NCBI RefSeq assembly: GCF_001647715.1
Contig: NZ_CP015600.1
Location: 1,426,001-1,490,000, forward strand
Origin: Pseudomonas antarctica
GTDB taxonomy: Bacteria; Pseudomonadota; Gammaproteobacteria; Pseudomonadales; Pseudomonadaceae
Direction: 5' to 3'
DNA: 64,000 nt
Under the pieces are notes generated by a model. That model was not told where the DNA came from. It was given only the letters and a program-made list of their open reading frames with translations, and did not search any database. Of this stretch, positions 20,350-30,522 are shown piece after piece (position 1 is the stretch's first letter; the number at the start of each line of letters is the position of its first letter). Position numbers and translations under genes: made by a program.

Positions 20350-21255
20350 ATGAGAATCCTCGGCATTCTTTGCCTGCTATTCACATTGAACGGCTGCAGC
20401 TCGCTGCTGTTCTACCCTGAGCCCGGGCTGCCGTTCACGCCGGAAAAAGCCCACCTGCAATACCGCGATGTCACCCTGACCACCGCCGATGGCGTGAAGC
20501 TTCATGCCTGGTGGCTGCCGGCCAAACCCGGGGTGCCCGTCAAAGGCACGGTGCTGCACTTGCACGGCAACGGCGGCAACCTCGCCTGGCACCTGGGCGG
20601 CAGTTGGTGGTTGCCGGAGCAGGGCTATCAAGTGCTGCTGCTGGACTATCGCGGTTATGGGCTGTCGCAAGGCAAGCCGTCGTTGCCGGCGATCTATCAA
20701 GACATCGATGCAGCGTTTAAGTGGCTCGACAAGGCCCCCGAAACCCAGGGCCAACCGCTGATTGTGTTAGGCCAAAGCCTGGGAGGCGCGCTGGCGGTGC
20801 ATTACCTGGCGGCGCACCCGGAGCGTCAGCCCAAACTCAAGGCGCTGGTGCTGGACGGCGTGCCTGCCAGTTATCGTGACGTAGGACAATTCGCCCTCAG
20901 CACGTCCTGGTTAACATGGCCGTTTCAGGTGCCTCTGTCCTGGCTGGTGCCGGACGCCGACAGTGCGATCAACACCATGCCCCAACTGACCGGCGTACCG
21001 AAACTGCTGTTCCATAGCCTGGATGATCCGATTGTGCCGGTGGCCAACGGCATTCGCCTGTATCAGGCCGCGCCGCCGCCCAGGGTGTTGCAGTTGACCC
21101 GCGGTGGCCATGTGCAGACCTTTGCCGACAAGACCTGGCAAACCGTGATGCTGCGTTATCTGGACGACCCGCAGCACTTCAACGGCCTGCGCCGCCTGGG
21201 TGAAATTCCGAATTATCCTGTTCCTAAAGTTGACTCATCAGAGAGCCCGCAATGA
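20350..21255 (+). CDS. Alpha/beta hydrolase lipoprotein (YfhR/Bem46-like)
   Basis: 301 aa serine-hydrolase-fold protein. Lipoprotein signal RILGILCLLFTLNGC (lipobox LNGC), then the hydrolase core: oxyanion segment HLHGNGGNLAWH, nucleophile elbow GQSLGG, Asp in HSLDDPIVP and His near the C-terminus (RGGHVQTF). ATG 20350 starts the signal; the upstream frame to 20299 adds only unrelated residues. Overlaps the next gene by 4 bases, so coupled. Substrate unknown. Confidence 0.85.
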   Translation: MRILGILCLLFTLNGCSSLLFYPEPGLPFTPEKAHLQYRDVTLTTADGVKLHAWWLPAKPGVPVKGTVLHLHGNGGNLAWHLGGSWWLPEQGYQVLLLDYRGYGLSQGKPSLPAIYQDIDAAFKWLDKAPETQGQPLIVLGQSLGGALAVHYLAAHPERQPKLKALVLDGVPASYRDVGQFALSTSWLTWPFQVPLSWLVPDADSAINTMPQLTGVPKLLFHSLDDPIVPVANGIRLYQAAPPPRVLQLTRGGHVQTFADKTWQTVMLRYLDDPQHFNGLRRLGEIPNYPVPKVDSSESPQ

Positions 21256-21578
21256 GCGAAGAACGCAATATGATCCCGCTGATCCTCACCGGTATCGGCA
21301 CCATCATCGGTACCGTCGGTTGCCTGTGGTTCTACGGCTACCTGCACTTCGCCAAGCCGGAAGATGCATTGCTGCTCAGCGACTTCACCCTGCTCAAGAC
21401 CGTACCGGGCGAGGACTATAAAATTTCCCTGACCCCGGCCGCACAAGTGGCGCAATGCGTTGATGGCGTGCTGGTGATGTTCGATACCGAGCAGAAAGGC
21501 TTGAGTGGCGTGCTGGTCAACAACAAGAAACAAGCGGTGCGTTGCATGGGGCAGGAAACTCCGCAACTGCAGGAATAG
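21252..21578 (+). CDS. Small membrane-anchored hypothetical protein
   Basis: 108 aa. One N-terminal membrane segment (IPLILTGIGTIIGTVGCLWFYGYL, residues about 8-31) and a soluble remainder with two cysteines. It starts on the ATGA overlap with the hydrolase lipoprotein, so the two are likely made together. No recognised family. Confidence 0.75.
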   Translation: MSEERNMIPLILTGIGTIIGTVGCLWFYGYLHFAKPEDALLLSDFTLLKTVPGEDYKISLTPAAQVAQCVDGVLVMFDTEQKGLSGVLVNNKKQAVRCMGQETPQLQE

Positions 21579-21659
21579 CCCCATCACGGAAATATCTGGA
21601 ACCGTCTTGCGTCACACGCCACAGAAGGCGATGTAACTTACGCAAACGGGGCGGGCAAG

Positions 21660-21845
21660 GTGGTCATAAATATTGGTGCAATACGCAACATGCTGGACAT
21701 GGCCCGTGGGCATGAGTCGCTGACGCGGCAAGATGCACAGGCCCATACGCTCAGGCAACTGATGGAGCGGCTGTCGGAGAACACCTATGACGCAAAAAAG
21801 GTAACGCATGCGGACGATTCGGAGGGCCCCATCACCTTCGGATAG
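21660..21845 (+). CDS. Small hypothetical protein (61 aa)
   Basis: Polar helical protein (MLDMARGHESLTRQDAQAHTLRQLMERLSENTYDAKKV) ending just before a strong terminator. GTG 21660 with a very close AAGG; ATG 21690 is an alternative start giving 51 aa. No function recognised. Confidence 0.5.
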   Translation: MVINIGAIRNMLDMARGHESLTRQDAQAHTLRQLMERLSENTYDAKKVTHADDSEGPITFG

Positions 21846-21851
21846 TCCAAA

Positions 21852-21877
21852 AAAAACCCACCGTAAGGTGGGTTTTT
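21852..21877. terminator. Bidirectional terminator
   Basis: Stem AAAAACCCACC/GGTGGGTTTTT with GTAA loop. A- and T-runs on both sides serve the convergent small gene and the OmpA-type lipoprotein gene. Confidence 0.92.
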
Positions 21878-21895
21878 TTATCCAGCTTCAATCAA

Positions 21896-22681
21896 TCAGT
21901 TCGCCATCGACGAACGTGGCTTCACTGGCTGGTTGTCGTTGGAGATGGTCACTTCAACGCGGCGGTTCATGGCACGGCCCGAGACGCTGCCGTTGTCGGC
22001 AACCGGGTATTCCTTGCCGTAACCCTGGGTCACGATGCGCGAGATATCCACGCCCTGTTGAGCCAGTGCACGCTGTACAGAGGCCGCACGACGCTCGGAC
22101 AGGCTCTGGTTGTACGAGTCGGAGCCGGTGCTGTCGGTGTAGCCTTCGACGATCACTTTACGGTCCGGGTTATCACGCAGGAACTGCGCCAGCTTGGTGA
22201 TGTTCACCAGGCCGCTGGATTTCAGGTCGGACTTGTTGGTGGCGAACAGCACGTCACCGAACGTCACCAGGGTGCCGCGATCAGTCTGCTTGGCGTTCAA
22301 GCTGTCTTGCAGTTGCTTGATCTGCGCGTCACGGGCTTGCAGCAGGGCGCGGGCACGTTCGTCACCGGCGTTTTTCAGCTGGGCTTCGGACTGGCGCAGT
22401 GCGATGGTGTCTTTCGCCACTTCAACGCGCTGGTTGGTCAGGTAGGCCAGTTGGTCGACTTTCTTCTGGTCTTCCTTGTCACGGTAGGCCTTGTCAGCCT
22501 TGTCCAGCCAATCCTGAGCGTCCTTGGTTTCCAGCGCCGCTACCTTGGTGGCATTCGGGTTGGCTTGCAGGGCCGAGAAGTTGGTCCGTGCGTTTTCCAG
22601 GTTCGCGTTTGGCGGGGTGGAGCAGGCCGCCAGAGCAACGCTCATCGCCAGCAGGGCAGGGATCATCAGTTGTTTACGCAT
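21896..22681 (-). CDS. lptF: OmpA-family outer-membrane lipoprotein (LptF-like)
   Basis: 261 aa. Lipobox ALAAC near residue 20. Middle: long alanine/glutamine-rich coiled coil of DUF4398 type (ARALLQARDAQIKQLQDSL). C-terminus: OmpA-like peptidoglycan-binding domain (VEGYTDSTGSDSYNQSLSERRA and GYGKEYPVADN). This layout and its DUF4398 partner upstream match P. aeruginosa LptF (PA3692/PA3691 order). Expected to tether the outer membrane to peptidoglycan. The pair lies 55 bases apart on the minus strand. Confidence 0.87.
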   Translation of the reverse strand: MRKQLMIPALLAMSVALAACSTPPNANLENARTNFSALQANPNATKVAALETKDAQDWLDKADKAYRDKEDQKKVDQLAYLTNQRVEVAKDTIALRQSEAQLKNAGDERARALLQARDAQIKQLQDSLNAKQTDRGTLVTFGDVLFATNKSDLKSSGLVNITKLAQFLRDNPDRKVIVEGYTDSTGSDSYNQSLSERRAASVQRALAQQGVDISRIVTQGYGKEYPVADNGSVSGRAMNRRVEVTISNDNQPVKPRSSMAN

Positions 22682-22736
22682 AGTCGTGTCGTCCTTTCAA
22701 TTCGATATCGGGTGCAATGCAATCAGTGGCGGCGGC

Positions 22737-23162
22737 TTATTGCTGTTTGATAACAGCCGGGCGCATGCCTTCCTGACGCAGCTCCTGAACAGCCTTCTGG
22801 GAGTCCTTCACAGCCTGGTCTGCCTTGGCAGCCTGGGCTTTACGCTCAGCGACGCGGGCGTCCCACTCGGCTTGTTCGGCCAGTTGACGGGCCTTGTCGT
22901 AGTTTTTGTCGTGCATGGCGATTTCAGCTTCTTTGAGCTTGTCCTGAGCCGACTTCATTTCTACGGCGGCGTACTCGGTGCCACCGGCGCTGACGGCGCT
23001 GTTCACCGCAGATTGGGTCACGGCGTATTGCTCGGTCGGTGGGTTACCGGCGCAGCCCGCCAGTACGAAGCTGGTGCCGATTGCCAGCGCGGCCAATTTA
23101 AGCCCGCGCAGGTGGTTAAACGAGGATTTGGCAGTGCTGGTCTTCATCGTCTTCAACTCCAT
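22737..23162 (-). CDS. DUF4398 lipoprotein
   Basis: 141 aa. Lipoprotein signal with lipobox VLAGC (near residue 33), followed by an alanine/lysine-rich helical region (KLKEAEIAMHDKNYDKARQLAEQAEWDARVAERKAQAAKA) typical of DUF4398. Start at 23162 chosen for GAGGAG 7 bases upstream; a second ATG at 23147 is possible. First gene of a two-gene unit with the LptF-like gene. Confidence 0.82.
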   Translation of the reverse strand: MELKTMKTSTAKSSFNHLRGLKLAALAIGTSFVLAGCAGNPPTEQYAVTQSAVNSAVSAGGTEYAAVEMKSAQDKLKEAEIAMHDKNYDKARQLAEQAEWDARVAERKAQAAKADQAVKDSQKAVQELRQEGMRPAVIKQQ

Positions 23163-23275
23163 TGGATAACTCCTCAAAAACATCAAAATCCACTTCGTTG
23201 GTCAGCGGTCGAGGCCCCGGCGGTAAAGCTCGTAGTGCCTTTTCAAACGGCCGTTCCAAGTGATGGCTTACTGGC

Positions 23276-23303
23276 TGTGACCTGATGCTTTTTTCAAAAG
23301 TTC
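23276..23303 (-). promoter_or_regulatory. Candidate AlgU (sigma-22) promoter for the DUF4398-lptF pair
   Basis: On the minus strand: GAACTT, 17-base spacer, TCACA, 114 bases upstream of the DUF4398 start. The -35 is a perfect extracytoplasmic-stress sigma hexamer. The -10 only partly fits TCTGA/TCAAA. lptF of P. aeruginosa is known to be AlgU dependent, which fits. Confidence 0.45.
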
Positions 23304-23445
23304 AGAGAAGATGGCGATTTGCCTAAAAAAATATCTGACTGTTTGGTCAGCGTTTAAAAGTTTGAACTTTTGCTGCGCGCGAAGGTACGCCGAGCCTCTG
23401 TGAGGCCCGGAATACCTGGGGTTGGATGGGTTTAACGGATGTTTA

Positions 23446-23790
23446 TCAGTGCTTCTGTTCGTCCGCGCCGGCTGATAAATCATGCAGATAGCGCCGCGAC
23501 AGCGTGAGAAAGCGTGGAGTAGGGCCGACGTCTTCGTACAGCGGGTCCCCCTCTTCATCGGTGGCGACCACGTGCTGGCCCTTGATGTAGGGAAAGCTGG
23601 CTTCCAGCTCTTCAAGGGCGGCGCCGATCAGCTCACCGAGCAGTTCTTCGGGGTGGCGCTTGGGGTACATCTCGGCAATGGCGGCCAGCCGGGCGGCGGA
23701 CTCCATGTCCAGATGGATCGCGTACTCGGTTTTGGTCAGGCGACCCTTGGCGGTCTCTTCCCAATGCTGGGCCAGTTCTCGAATTTTCAT
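23446..23790 (-). CDS. Hypothetical protein, small, possible RHH-like fold
   Basis: 114 aa, acidic. The central part, KTEYAIHLDMESAARLAAIA then LLGELIGAALEEL (residues about 20-64), reads as strand-helix-helix like a ribbon-helix-helix domain, but this is only a visual impression. No signal peptide. Located between the lipoprotein pair and ppc, as in other pseudomonads. Function not recognised. Confidence 0.68.
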   Translation of the reverse strand: MKIRELAQHWEETAKGRLTKTEYAIHLDMESAARLAAIAEMYPKRHPEELLGELIGAALEELEASFPYIKGQHVVATDEEGDPLYEDVGPTPRFLTLSRRYLHDLSAGADEQKH

Positions 23791-23975
23791 GGCAACCTCA
23801 ATAAGCCCGCGATGGCAGGCGGTGATGAGTGTCCAGCCGCCTGCGTGGATAAACGCGACGACTCACTGTTGAGACTAGCTGTAACCGGCAAGGTTTAAAG
23901 TGTCTTGTCAGAAACCGATGCGAGCGGCACTCTGGAAGGCCTGCGCGTCCCGGATTTCTGGCTGGAGATTGGCTG

Positions 23976-26621
23976 ATGAGTGATATCGATGCACGCTTGC
24001 GTGAGGATGTTCACCTGCTGGGTGAACTGTTGGGCAACACCATTCGAGAGCAATACGGCGATGATTTCCTCGACAAGATCGAGCAGATCCGTAAAGGCGC
24101 CAAGGCCGACCGCCGTGGCAGCGTATCCGAGCAAACCGCCGGCGAGGAACTCAGCGCCAGCTTGAACCAACTGCAGGAAAGCGAACTGTTGCCCGTGGCG
24201 CGAGCCTTTAACCAGTTCCTCAACCTGGCCAACATCGCCGAGCAGTACCAGTTGATCCACCGGCGCGATGAGTCGCAACCGGCACCGTTCGAGTCCCGTG
24301 TATTGCCGGAGCTGCTGGCCCGCCTGCAAAGCGAAGGTCACAGCAACGAATCCCTGGCCCGCCAGTTGGCGCGGTTGGAGATTGAATTGGTCCTCACCGC
24401 CCACCCGACTGAAGTGGCGCGCCGCACCCTGATCCAGAAATACGATGCGATCGCCGCGCAACTGGCGCTGCAGGATCACCGCGATCTCACCACGGCCGAG
24501 CGCGAGCAGATCCGCGAACGGTTGCAGCGGTTGATCGCCGAAGCCTGGCACACCGAAGAAATCCGCCGCGTGCGGCCCACCCCGGTGGATGAAGCCAAGT
24601 GGGGCTTTGCGGTGATTGAGCATTCGTTGTGGCAGGCCATCCCGAATTATTTGCGCAAGGCTGACCACGCCTTGCACGCGGCCACCGGCCTGCACTTGCC
24701 ACTGGAGGCCGCGCCGATTCGGTTTGCCTCGTGGATGGGCGGGGACCGTGATGGCAACCCGAATGTCACCGCGCCGGTCACCCGCGAAGTGCTGTTGCTG
24801 GCGCGCTGGATGGCGGCGGATTTGTATTTGCGTGATATCGATCACCTGGCGTCCGAGCTGTCGATGCAACAGGCCAGCCCGGCGTTGCAAGCCAAGGTCG
24901 GCGATAGCGTCGAGCCGTATCGCGCCTTGCTCAAGCAATTGCGTGAACGTCTGCGTGCCACGCGGCAATGGGCGCACACCGCATTGACCGCCAACACCCC
25001 GGCACCCGCCGAGGTACTGCAGAACAACCGCGACCTGCTCGACCCGCTGGAGCTGTGCTACCAGTCGCTTCACGAGTGCGGCATGGGTGTAATCGCTGAT
25101 GGCCCGCTGCTCGATTGCCTGCGCCGCGCCGTGACCTTCGGCTTGTTCCTGGTGCGGCTGGATGTGCGCCAGGATTCCAGTCGCCACTCGGCGGCGATGA
25201 CCGAAATCACCGATTACCTGGGCCTCGGTCGCTATGAAGACTGGGATGAAGAGGCGCGTATCAGCTTCCTGACCAAGGAGCTGAGCAATCGTCGACCGCT
25301 GCTGCCGGGCTATTTCAAACCGTCGGCGGACACCGCCGAAGTGTTGAATACCTGCAAGGAAATCGCCGCCGCACCGGCCGCGTCTCTCGGCTCGTATGTG
25401 ATCTCGATGGCGGGCGCCGCCTCGGACGTGCTGGCGGTGCAACTGCTGCTTAAAGAGTCGGGCGTACAACGACCGATGCGCGTGGTCCCGCTGTTCGAAA
25501 CCCTGGCCGACCTGGATAACGCCGGGCCGGTGATGGAGTGTCTGCTGCAATTGCCGGGCTATCGCGCGCGCTTGCATGGGCCGCAGGAAGTGATGATCGG
25601 CTACTCGGACTCAGCCAAGGACGCCGGCACCACGGCTGCCGCCTGGGCGCAGTACCGGGCGCAGGAACGTTTGGTGGATATCTGCCGTGAGCAGCAGGTG
25701 GAATTACTGTTGTTCCACGGTCGTGGCGGCACTGTTGGCCGGGGTGGTGGGCCAGCTCACGCGGCGATCCTGTCGCAACCGCCGGGCTCGGTAGCGGGGC
25801 GTTTTCGCACCACCGAACAAGGCGAAATGATCCGCTTCAAGTTCGGCCTGCCGGACATCGCCGAGCAGAACCTCAATCTGTACCTGGCCGCGGTGCTGGA
25901 AGCCACGCTGTTGCCACCGCCGCCGCCCGAGCCGGCCTGGCGCCATTTGATGGACGAATTGGCGGCAGACGGTGTCAGCGCTTACCGCGCCGTCGTGCGC
26001 GAAAATCCCCAGTTCGTCGAGTACTTCCGCCAGTCCACGCCGGAGCAGGAGTTGGGCCGTTTGCCGTTGGGCAGTCGCCCGGCCAAGCGGCGTGCGGGCG
26101 GTATCGAAAGCCTGCGGGCGATTCCGTGGATTTTCGGTTGGACCCAAACCCGCCTGATGCTACCCGCCTGGCTTGGCTGGGAAGCTGCATTAAGCAAGGC
26201 GCTGGAGCGCGGCGAGGGCGAGTTGCTGGGGCAGATGCGCGAGCAATGGCCGTTCTTTCGCACCCGCATCGATATGCTGGAAATGGTGCTGGCCAAGGCC
26301 GATGCCGACATAGCGCGTTTATATGACGAGCGTCTGGTGCAGCCTGACCTTCTGCCATTGGGTGCGCACTTACGCGACCTATTGTCGCAGGCGTGCAGTG
26401 TGGTCCTTGGCCTGACTGGCCAGTCGCAACTGCTGGCCCACAGTCCGGACACCCTGGAGTTTATCCGTTTGCGTAACACCTACCTCGACCCGCTGCACCT
26501 GTTGCAGGCCGAGTTGCTGGCGCGCTCGCGTCAGCAGGAGGCGGCGCAGGATAGCCCTCTGGAACAGGCGCTGCTGGTGTCCGTGGCGGGTATTGCCGCC
26601 GGATTGCGCAACACCGGTTAA
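23976..26621 (+). CDS. ppc: Phosphoenolpyruvate carboxylase
   Basis: 881 aa, full length. Carboxylates PEP to oxaloacetate to refill the TCA cycle. Catalytic His143 in TAHPTE (141-146), the Lys/Arg site [11 protein letters not shown], the flexible loop [14 protein letters not shown], the TTEQGEMIR motif, and the invariant C-terminal NTG are all present. Single gene with its own weak hairpin downstream. Confidence 0.97.
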   Translation: MSDIDARLREDVHLLGELLGNTIREQYGDDFLDKIEQIRKGAKADRRGSVSEQTAGEELSASLNQLQESELLPVARAFNQFLNLANIAEQYQLIHRRDESQPAPFESRVLPELLARLQSEGHSNESLARQLARLEIELVLTAHPTEVARRTLIQKYDAIAAQLALQDHRDLTTAEREQIRERLQRLIAEAWHTEEIRRVRPTPVDEAKWGFAVIEHSLWQAIPNYLRKADHALHAATGLHLPLEAAPIRFASWMGGDRDGNPNVTAPVTREVLLLARWMAADLYLRDIDHLASELSMQQASPALQAKVGDSVEPYRALLKQLRERLRATRQWAHTALTANTPAPAEVLQNNRDLLDPLELCYQSLHECGMGVIADGPLLDCLRRAVTFGLFLVRLDVRQDSSRHSAAMTEITDYLGLGRYEDWDEEARISFLTKELSNRRPLLPGYFKPSADTAEVLNTCKEIAAAPAASLGSYVISMAGAASDVLAVQLLLKESGVQRPMRVVPLFETLADLDNAGPVMECLLQLPGYRARLHGPQEVMIGYSDSAKDAGTTAAAWAQYRAQERLVDICREQQVELLLFHGRGGTVGRGGGPAHAAILSQPPGSVAGRFRTTEQGEMIRFKFGLPDIAEQNLNLYLAAVLEATLLPPPPPEPAWRHLMDELAADGVSAYRAVVRENPQFVEYFRQSTPEQELGRLPLGSRPAKRRAGGIESLRAIPWIFGWTQTRLMLPAWLGWEAALSKALERGEGELLGQMREQWPFFRTRIDMLEMVLAKADADIARLYDERLVQPDLLPLGAHLRDLLSQACSVVLGLTGQSQLLAHSPDTLEFIRLRNTYLDPLHLLQAELLARSRQQEAAQDSPLEQALLVSVAGIAAGLRNTG

Positions 26622-26665
26622 GGTTTCTTGCGTGTTCTCAACGACTTGCGGATAAACAATGACGG

Positions 26666-26683
26666 CCGCCCTGAAAGGGGCGG
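26666..26683 (+). terminator. Weak hairpin after ppc
   Basis: 6-bp stem CCGCCC/GGGCGG with a 6-nt loop, no real T-run. It lies in the 295-base gap before adk, in which I see no other feature. Confidence 0.4.
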
Positions 26684-26817
26684 TTGGCGTTTATGGGGCA
26701 GGGTTGCACTCAGGCACACCTTGGCTATGACGCATGCGCTGCGCGGGTTACTCCGACTTTCGGCGGCTTGTATGGATAGGGCCCGCTGTGTATCTTGATC
26801 AGCCTTTGGGGTTTTGA

Positions 26818-27564
<747 letters not shown>

Positions 27565-27584
27565 TCAAACGATCAGCTGCATGC

Positions 27585-27616
27585 ACAACGGCCCGCTTGC
27601 GGGCCGTTGTTGTTTA
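27585..27616 (+). terminator. Rho-independent terminator of adk
   Basis: 12-bp perfect stem ACAACGGCCCGC/GCGGGCCGTTGT, then TGTTT. Confidence 0.88.
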
Positions 27617-27654
27617 TACTGGCGCACTTTTTTCCGATTTGGACACCTACACCG

Positions 27655-28341
27655 ATGAGCACCCTGCTGGCCCTGGACACCGCGACTGAAGCTTGCTCTG
27701 TTGCCTTGCTGCACGATGGCAAGGTAACGAGCCACTACGAGGTGATCCCGCGCCTGCACGCGCAGAAGCTGTTGCCGATGATCAAGCAATTGCTGGAAGA
27801 CGCCGGCACCACCCTTGCTGCGGTGGATGCCATTGCCTTTGGCCGTGGCCCCGGCGCGTTTACCGGCGTGCGCATTGCCATTGGCGTGGTGCAGGGCCTG
27901 GCGTTTGCGTTGGAGCGCCCGGTATTGCCAGTCTCCAACCTCGCGGTGCTGGCCCAGCGTGCGCTGCGTGAGCACGGCGCCTCGCAAGTGGCGGCGGCCA
28001 TTGATGCACGGATGGATGAAGTCTATTGGGGTTGCTACCGCGAGACGGCCGGCGAAATGCGCCTGGTGGGCGTGGAAGCCGTGCAGCCGCCGCAAGTCAG
28101 CGCGTTGCCCGTGGATGCTAGCGGTGACTGGTTCGGTGCCGGTACCGGCTGGGGTTATGGCGAACGCATCAATGTGCAACTGGTCGGCCAGGACGCCACT
28201 ATGTTGCCGCATGCCGAAGACCTGCTGACCCTGGCACGCTTCGCTTTCGAGCGTGGCGAAGCGATTCCCGCCGATCAGGCTGCACCGGTTTATCTGCGCG
28301 ATAAAGTGGCGCAAACCAAGGCTGAGCGCGGGATTATTTGA
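27655..28341 (+). CDS. tsaB: tRNA threonylcarbamoyladenosine biosynthesis protein TsaB
   Basis: 228-aa ASKHA-fold partner of TsaD in making t6A37 on ANN-decoding tRNAs. N-terminal LLALDTATEACSVALL and AFGRGPGAFTGVRIAIGVVQGLA are diagnostic. ATG 27655 was chosen over upstream in-frame starts that overlap the adk terminator and a TATACT -10-like hexamer at 27615. The t6A-cyclising enzyme TcdA is also in this window (48.8 kb). Confidence 0.95.
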   Translation: MSTLLALDTATEACSVALLHDGKVTSHYEVIPRLHAQKLLPMIKQLLEDAGTTLAAVDAIAFGRGPGAFTGVRIAIGVVQGLAFALERPVLPVSNLAVLAQRALREHGASQVAAAIDARMDEVYWGCYRETAGEMRLVGVEAVQPPQVSALPVDASGDWFGAGTGWGYGERINVQLVGQDATMLPHAEDLLTLARFAFERGEAIPADQAAPVYLRDKVAQTKAERGII

Positions 28342-28398
28342 CGCCAAAAAAGCGAGATTTTTGTGGCGATTTTCGCCAATCGTCAGAATTTGACCGGG

Positions 28399-28417
28399 TT
28401 TGTAAACCTTTTACAAA
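28399..28417. promoter_or_regulatory. Perfect palindrome TTTGTAAA-CCT-TTTACAAA
   Basis: Perfect 8-3-8 inverted repeat, 85 bases upstream of the small gene at 28502. A TTGACC hexamer at 28390-28395, 16 bases before TACAAA (28412-28417), makes a possible promoter with the palindrome across its spacer and -10, as a repressor site would be. Regulator unknown. Confidence 0.4.
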
Positions 28418-28501
28418 TTATGTGTTCTAGTTATCACCAGAGCATTTGCGCACAACGGAAAGTGCCGCTAAATTGCCATCATTGATACCGAGTCTGCATG
28501 T

Positions 28502-28804
28502 ATGCGTATAGACGGCTTTTCCTCACAGTCCTACCCCCTCAAGCGTAAGCCACGTAAGGCGAACGTGACGGTAGACGATTCCGTCGAGGATTCGCCGGAC
28601 TTCATTGAGGTCCAGTCCGACGCCCAGTCCAGCGCCCAGGGTTCTGCCGGCGCGCGTCTCAGTGGTCTTCCCGCCCGTCAGCAAGACATGGTGTTCCACC
28701 GTTCCATGAGCAAAAGCGTCGCCACCGCCCTGGCCAGCTACCTGACCACCGCCGGCTTTGTCGAATGGGATATGGAAGTGCTGGGTCTCGACATCCACAT
28801 CTGA
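28502..28804 (+). CDS. Conserved-type hypothetical protein (100 aa)
   Basis: Serine/aspartate-rich, probably disordered N-terminal half; helical C-terminal half (FHRSMSKSVATALASYLTTAGFVEWDMEVLGLDI). No signal or membrane segment. The stop overlaps the start of the DUF72 gene (TGATG), suggesting co-translation. Function unknown. Confidence 0.72.
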   Translation: MRIDGFSSQSYPLKRKPRKANVTVDDSVEDSPDFIEVQSDAQSSAQGSAGARLSGLPARQQDMVFHRSMSKSVATALASYLTTAGFVEWDMEVLGLDIHI

Positions 28805-29664
28805 TGCGCCAGCCTTACTTTATTGGTTGCCCGTCCTGGAGTGAAAACGCCTGGCGCGAGTACCTGTACCCGGCCGACGCGCGCTCCAGCGATTATCTCG
28901 CGCTGTACTCCCAAGTCTTCAACGCCGTTGAAGGCAACACCACTTTTTATGCTCGCCCCTCGGCCGCCACGGTGCAGCGCTGGGCTGAAATCATGCCTGA
29001 AGATTTTCGCTTCACTGCCAAATTTCCGGGCGACATCAGCCACGGAGGCGACTTGCGCGAACAGTTGCCGGCGGCGGAAAGTTTTGTCGGCCTGATGAGC
29101 CCATTGGGGGCGCGTGTTTCGCCATTGTGGCTGCAACTGTCGGCGAGCTTTTCGCCGCAACGCCTCGGCGAGCTCGCCGGTTTTATTGATGGCCTGGAAC
29201 GCCCGTTGGCGGTGGAAGTACGCCACCCGGAATTCTTCGCCAAGGGCGATGCCGAACGCACGCTCAACCGCTTGTTACGTGACCGTGGTGTCGAGCGGAT
29301 CTGCCTCGACCCCAGGGCCTTGTTCAGTTGCACGTCCACCTCGGCCGCCGTGCTGCACGCCCAATCGAAAAAGCCCAAGGTGCCCCCGCGCCCGGCGGCG
29401 CTGACCCAGTTTCCCCAGGTGCGTTTCATCGGCCATCCGGAGCTTGAGGCCAACGACCCGTTTTTGCTGCCGTGGGTGGAAAAAATCGCCGGCTGGATCG
29501 AAGAGGGGCGCACGCCCTACGTATTCCTGCACACCTCGGATAACCGGCTGGCTGCGCAACTGGCGCTGCGGTTTCATGAAAAACTGATGGCCCGTTTGCC
29601 GGGCCTGCCGCCGCTGGCGACCTTGCATCGAGAACCCGAAGCGGAGCAACTGGGGTTACTCTAG
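28804..29664 (+). CDS. DUF72 (YecE-like) protein
   Basis: 286 aa TIM-barrel-like protein. Family features: GCPSWSENAWREYLYP near the N-terminus, FNAVEGNTTFYARP, FRFTAKFPGDISH, and the C-terminal TPYVFLHTSDNRLAAQLA. No catalytic role has been firmly established for the family. Coupled by one-base overlap to the 100-aa gene. Confidence 0.87.
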   Translation: MRQPYFIGCPSWSENAWREYLYPADARSSDYLALYSQVFNAVEGNTTFYARPSAATVQRWAEIMPEDFRFTAKFPGDISHGGDLREQLPAAESFVGLMSPLGARVSPLWLQLSASFSPQRLGELAGFIDGLERPLAVEVRHPEFFAKGDAERTLNRLLRDRGVERICLDPRALFSCTSTSAAVLHAQSKKPKVPPRPAALTQFPQVRFIGHPELEANDPFLLPWVEKIAGWIEEGRTPYVFLHTSDNRLAAQLALRFHEKLMARLPGLPPLATLHREPEAEQLGLL

Positions 29665-29691
29665 GGCTCCTTTTTACGCCAGGAGTGAGTC

Positions 29692-30519
29692 ATGGATGCC
29701 CAAACCCTTCGCGCCGAAACCTTCAAGGCCTTGCACGAGCGTGATCGTGCGTTCGTGATGCCCAACCCGTGGGATGCCGGCTCCGCCATCATGCTTGCCA
29801 GCCTCGGCTTTGAAGCGTTGGCCACCACCAGTGCGGGCTATGCGTTCAGCCTGGGGCGGCCGGATGCGGAAGGCGCGTTGTCGCTGGAGGATACGTTGGG
29901 TAATGCTTCTGCGATTGTCCGGGCGACCGCGCTGCCGGTGGCGGCTGATCTGGAAAACGGCTTCAGCGATACGCCCGAAGGGTGTGCCCAAACCATCCTG
30001 CGCGCAGCCGCCACCGGGATCGTCGGTGGCTCCATCGAAGACGCCACGGGCATTGCCATCGATCCAATCTATCCCTTTGATCTGTCCGTCGAGCGCGTGG
30101 AAGCCGCGGTTGCTGCTGCCCGCAGTCTGCCATTCCCGTTCACGCTGACAGCCCGCGCGGAAAACCTCCTGCATGGCCGCCTGGATTTGCCTGACACCAT
30201 CCGCCGCTTGCAGGCCTACGCCGAAGCCGGTGCCGACGTGCTGTATGCCCCAGGGCTACGCAGCGCCGAAGAAATACTGGCAGTGGTCAAGGCCGTCGCG
30301 CCCAAGCCGGTGAACGTGTTGATGTCCGGCGGCTTGAACCTCAGCGTGGCGCAGTTGAGCGAGATGGGCGTGAGGCGCATCAGTGTCGGTTCGGCCATGG
30401 CGTTGGCGGCGTATGGCGAGTTTTACCGAGCTGCGCAGGAGGTGTATGCGTTGGGCACCTTTACCTTCACCGAGCGCAAGATGCCGTTCAGCCAGGCCAA
30501 CCAATTCTTCAAGGGTTAA
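29692..30519 (+). CDS. Isocitrate lyase/PEP mutase family protein
   Basis: 275 aa (beta/alpha)8 barrel enzyme of the PEP mutase/ICL superfamily. FVMPNPWDAGSAIML and GIVGGSIEDATG are typical, as is the conserved ADLENGF metal segment. The short length and lack of the KKCGH loop exclude isocitrate lyase proper; oxaloacetate hydrolase or 2,3-dimethylmalate-lyase-like activity is possible. Substrate unassigned. The next gene starts 3 bases after the stop. Confidence 0.85.
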   Translation: MDAQTLRAETFKALHERDRAFVMPNPWDAGSAIMLASLGFEALATTSAGYAFSLGRPDAEGALSLEDTLGNASAIVRATALPVAADLENGFSDTPEGCAQTILRAAATGIVGGSIEDATGIAIDPIYPFDLSVERVEAAVAAARSLPFPFTLTARAENLLHGRLDLPDTIRRLQAYAEAGADVLYAPGLRSAEEILAVVKAVAPKPVNVLMSGGLNLSVAQLSEMGVRRISVGSAMALAAYGEFYRAAQEVYALGTFTFTERKMPFSQANQFFKG

Positions 30520-30522
30520 GCC

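Noticed and set aside
23895..25577. 560-codon open frame antisense to ppc
   Set aside because: It lies wholly on the opposite strand of an unmistakable ppc; the residue make-up (Gln/Arg/His-rich) is typical of high-GC antisense shadows, with no domain.
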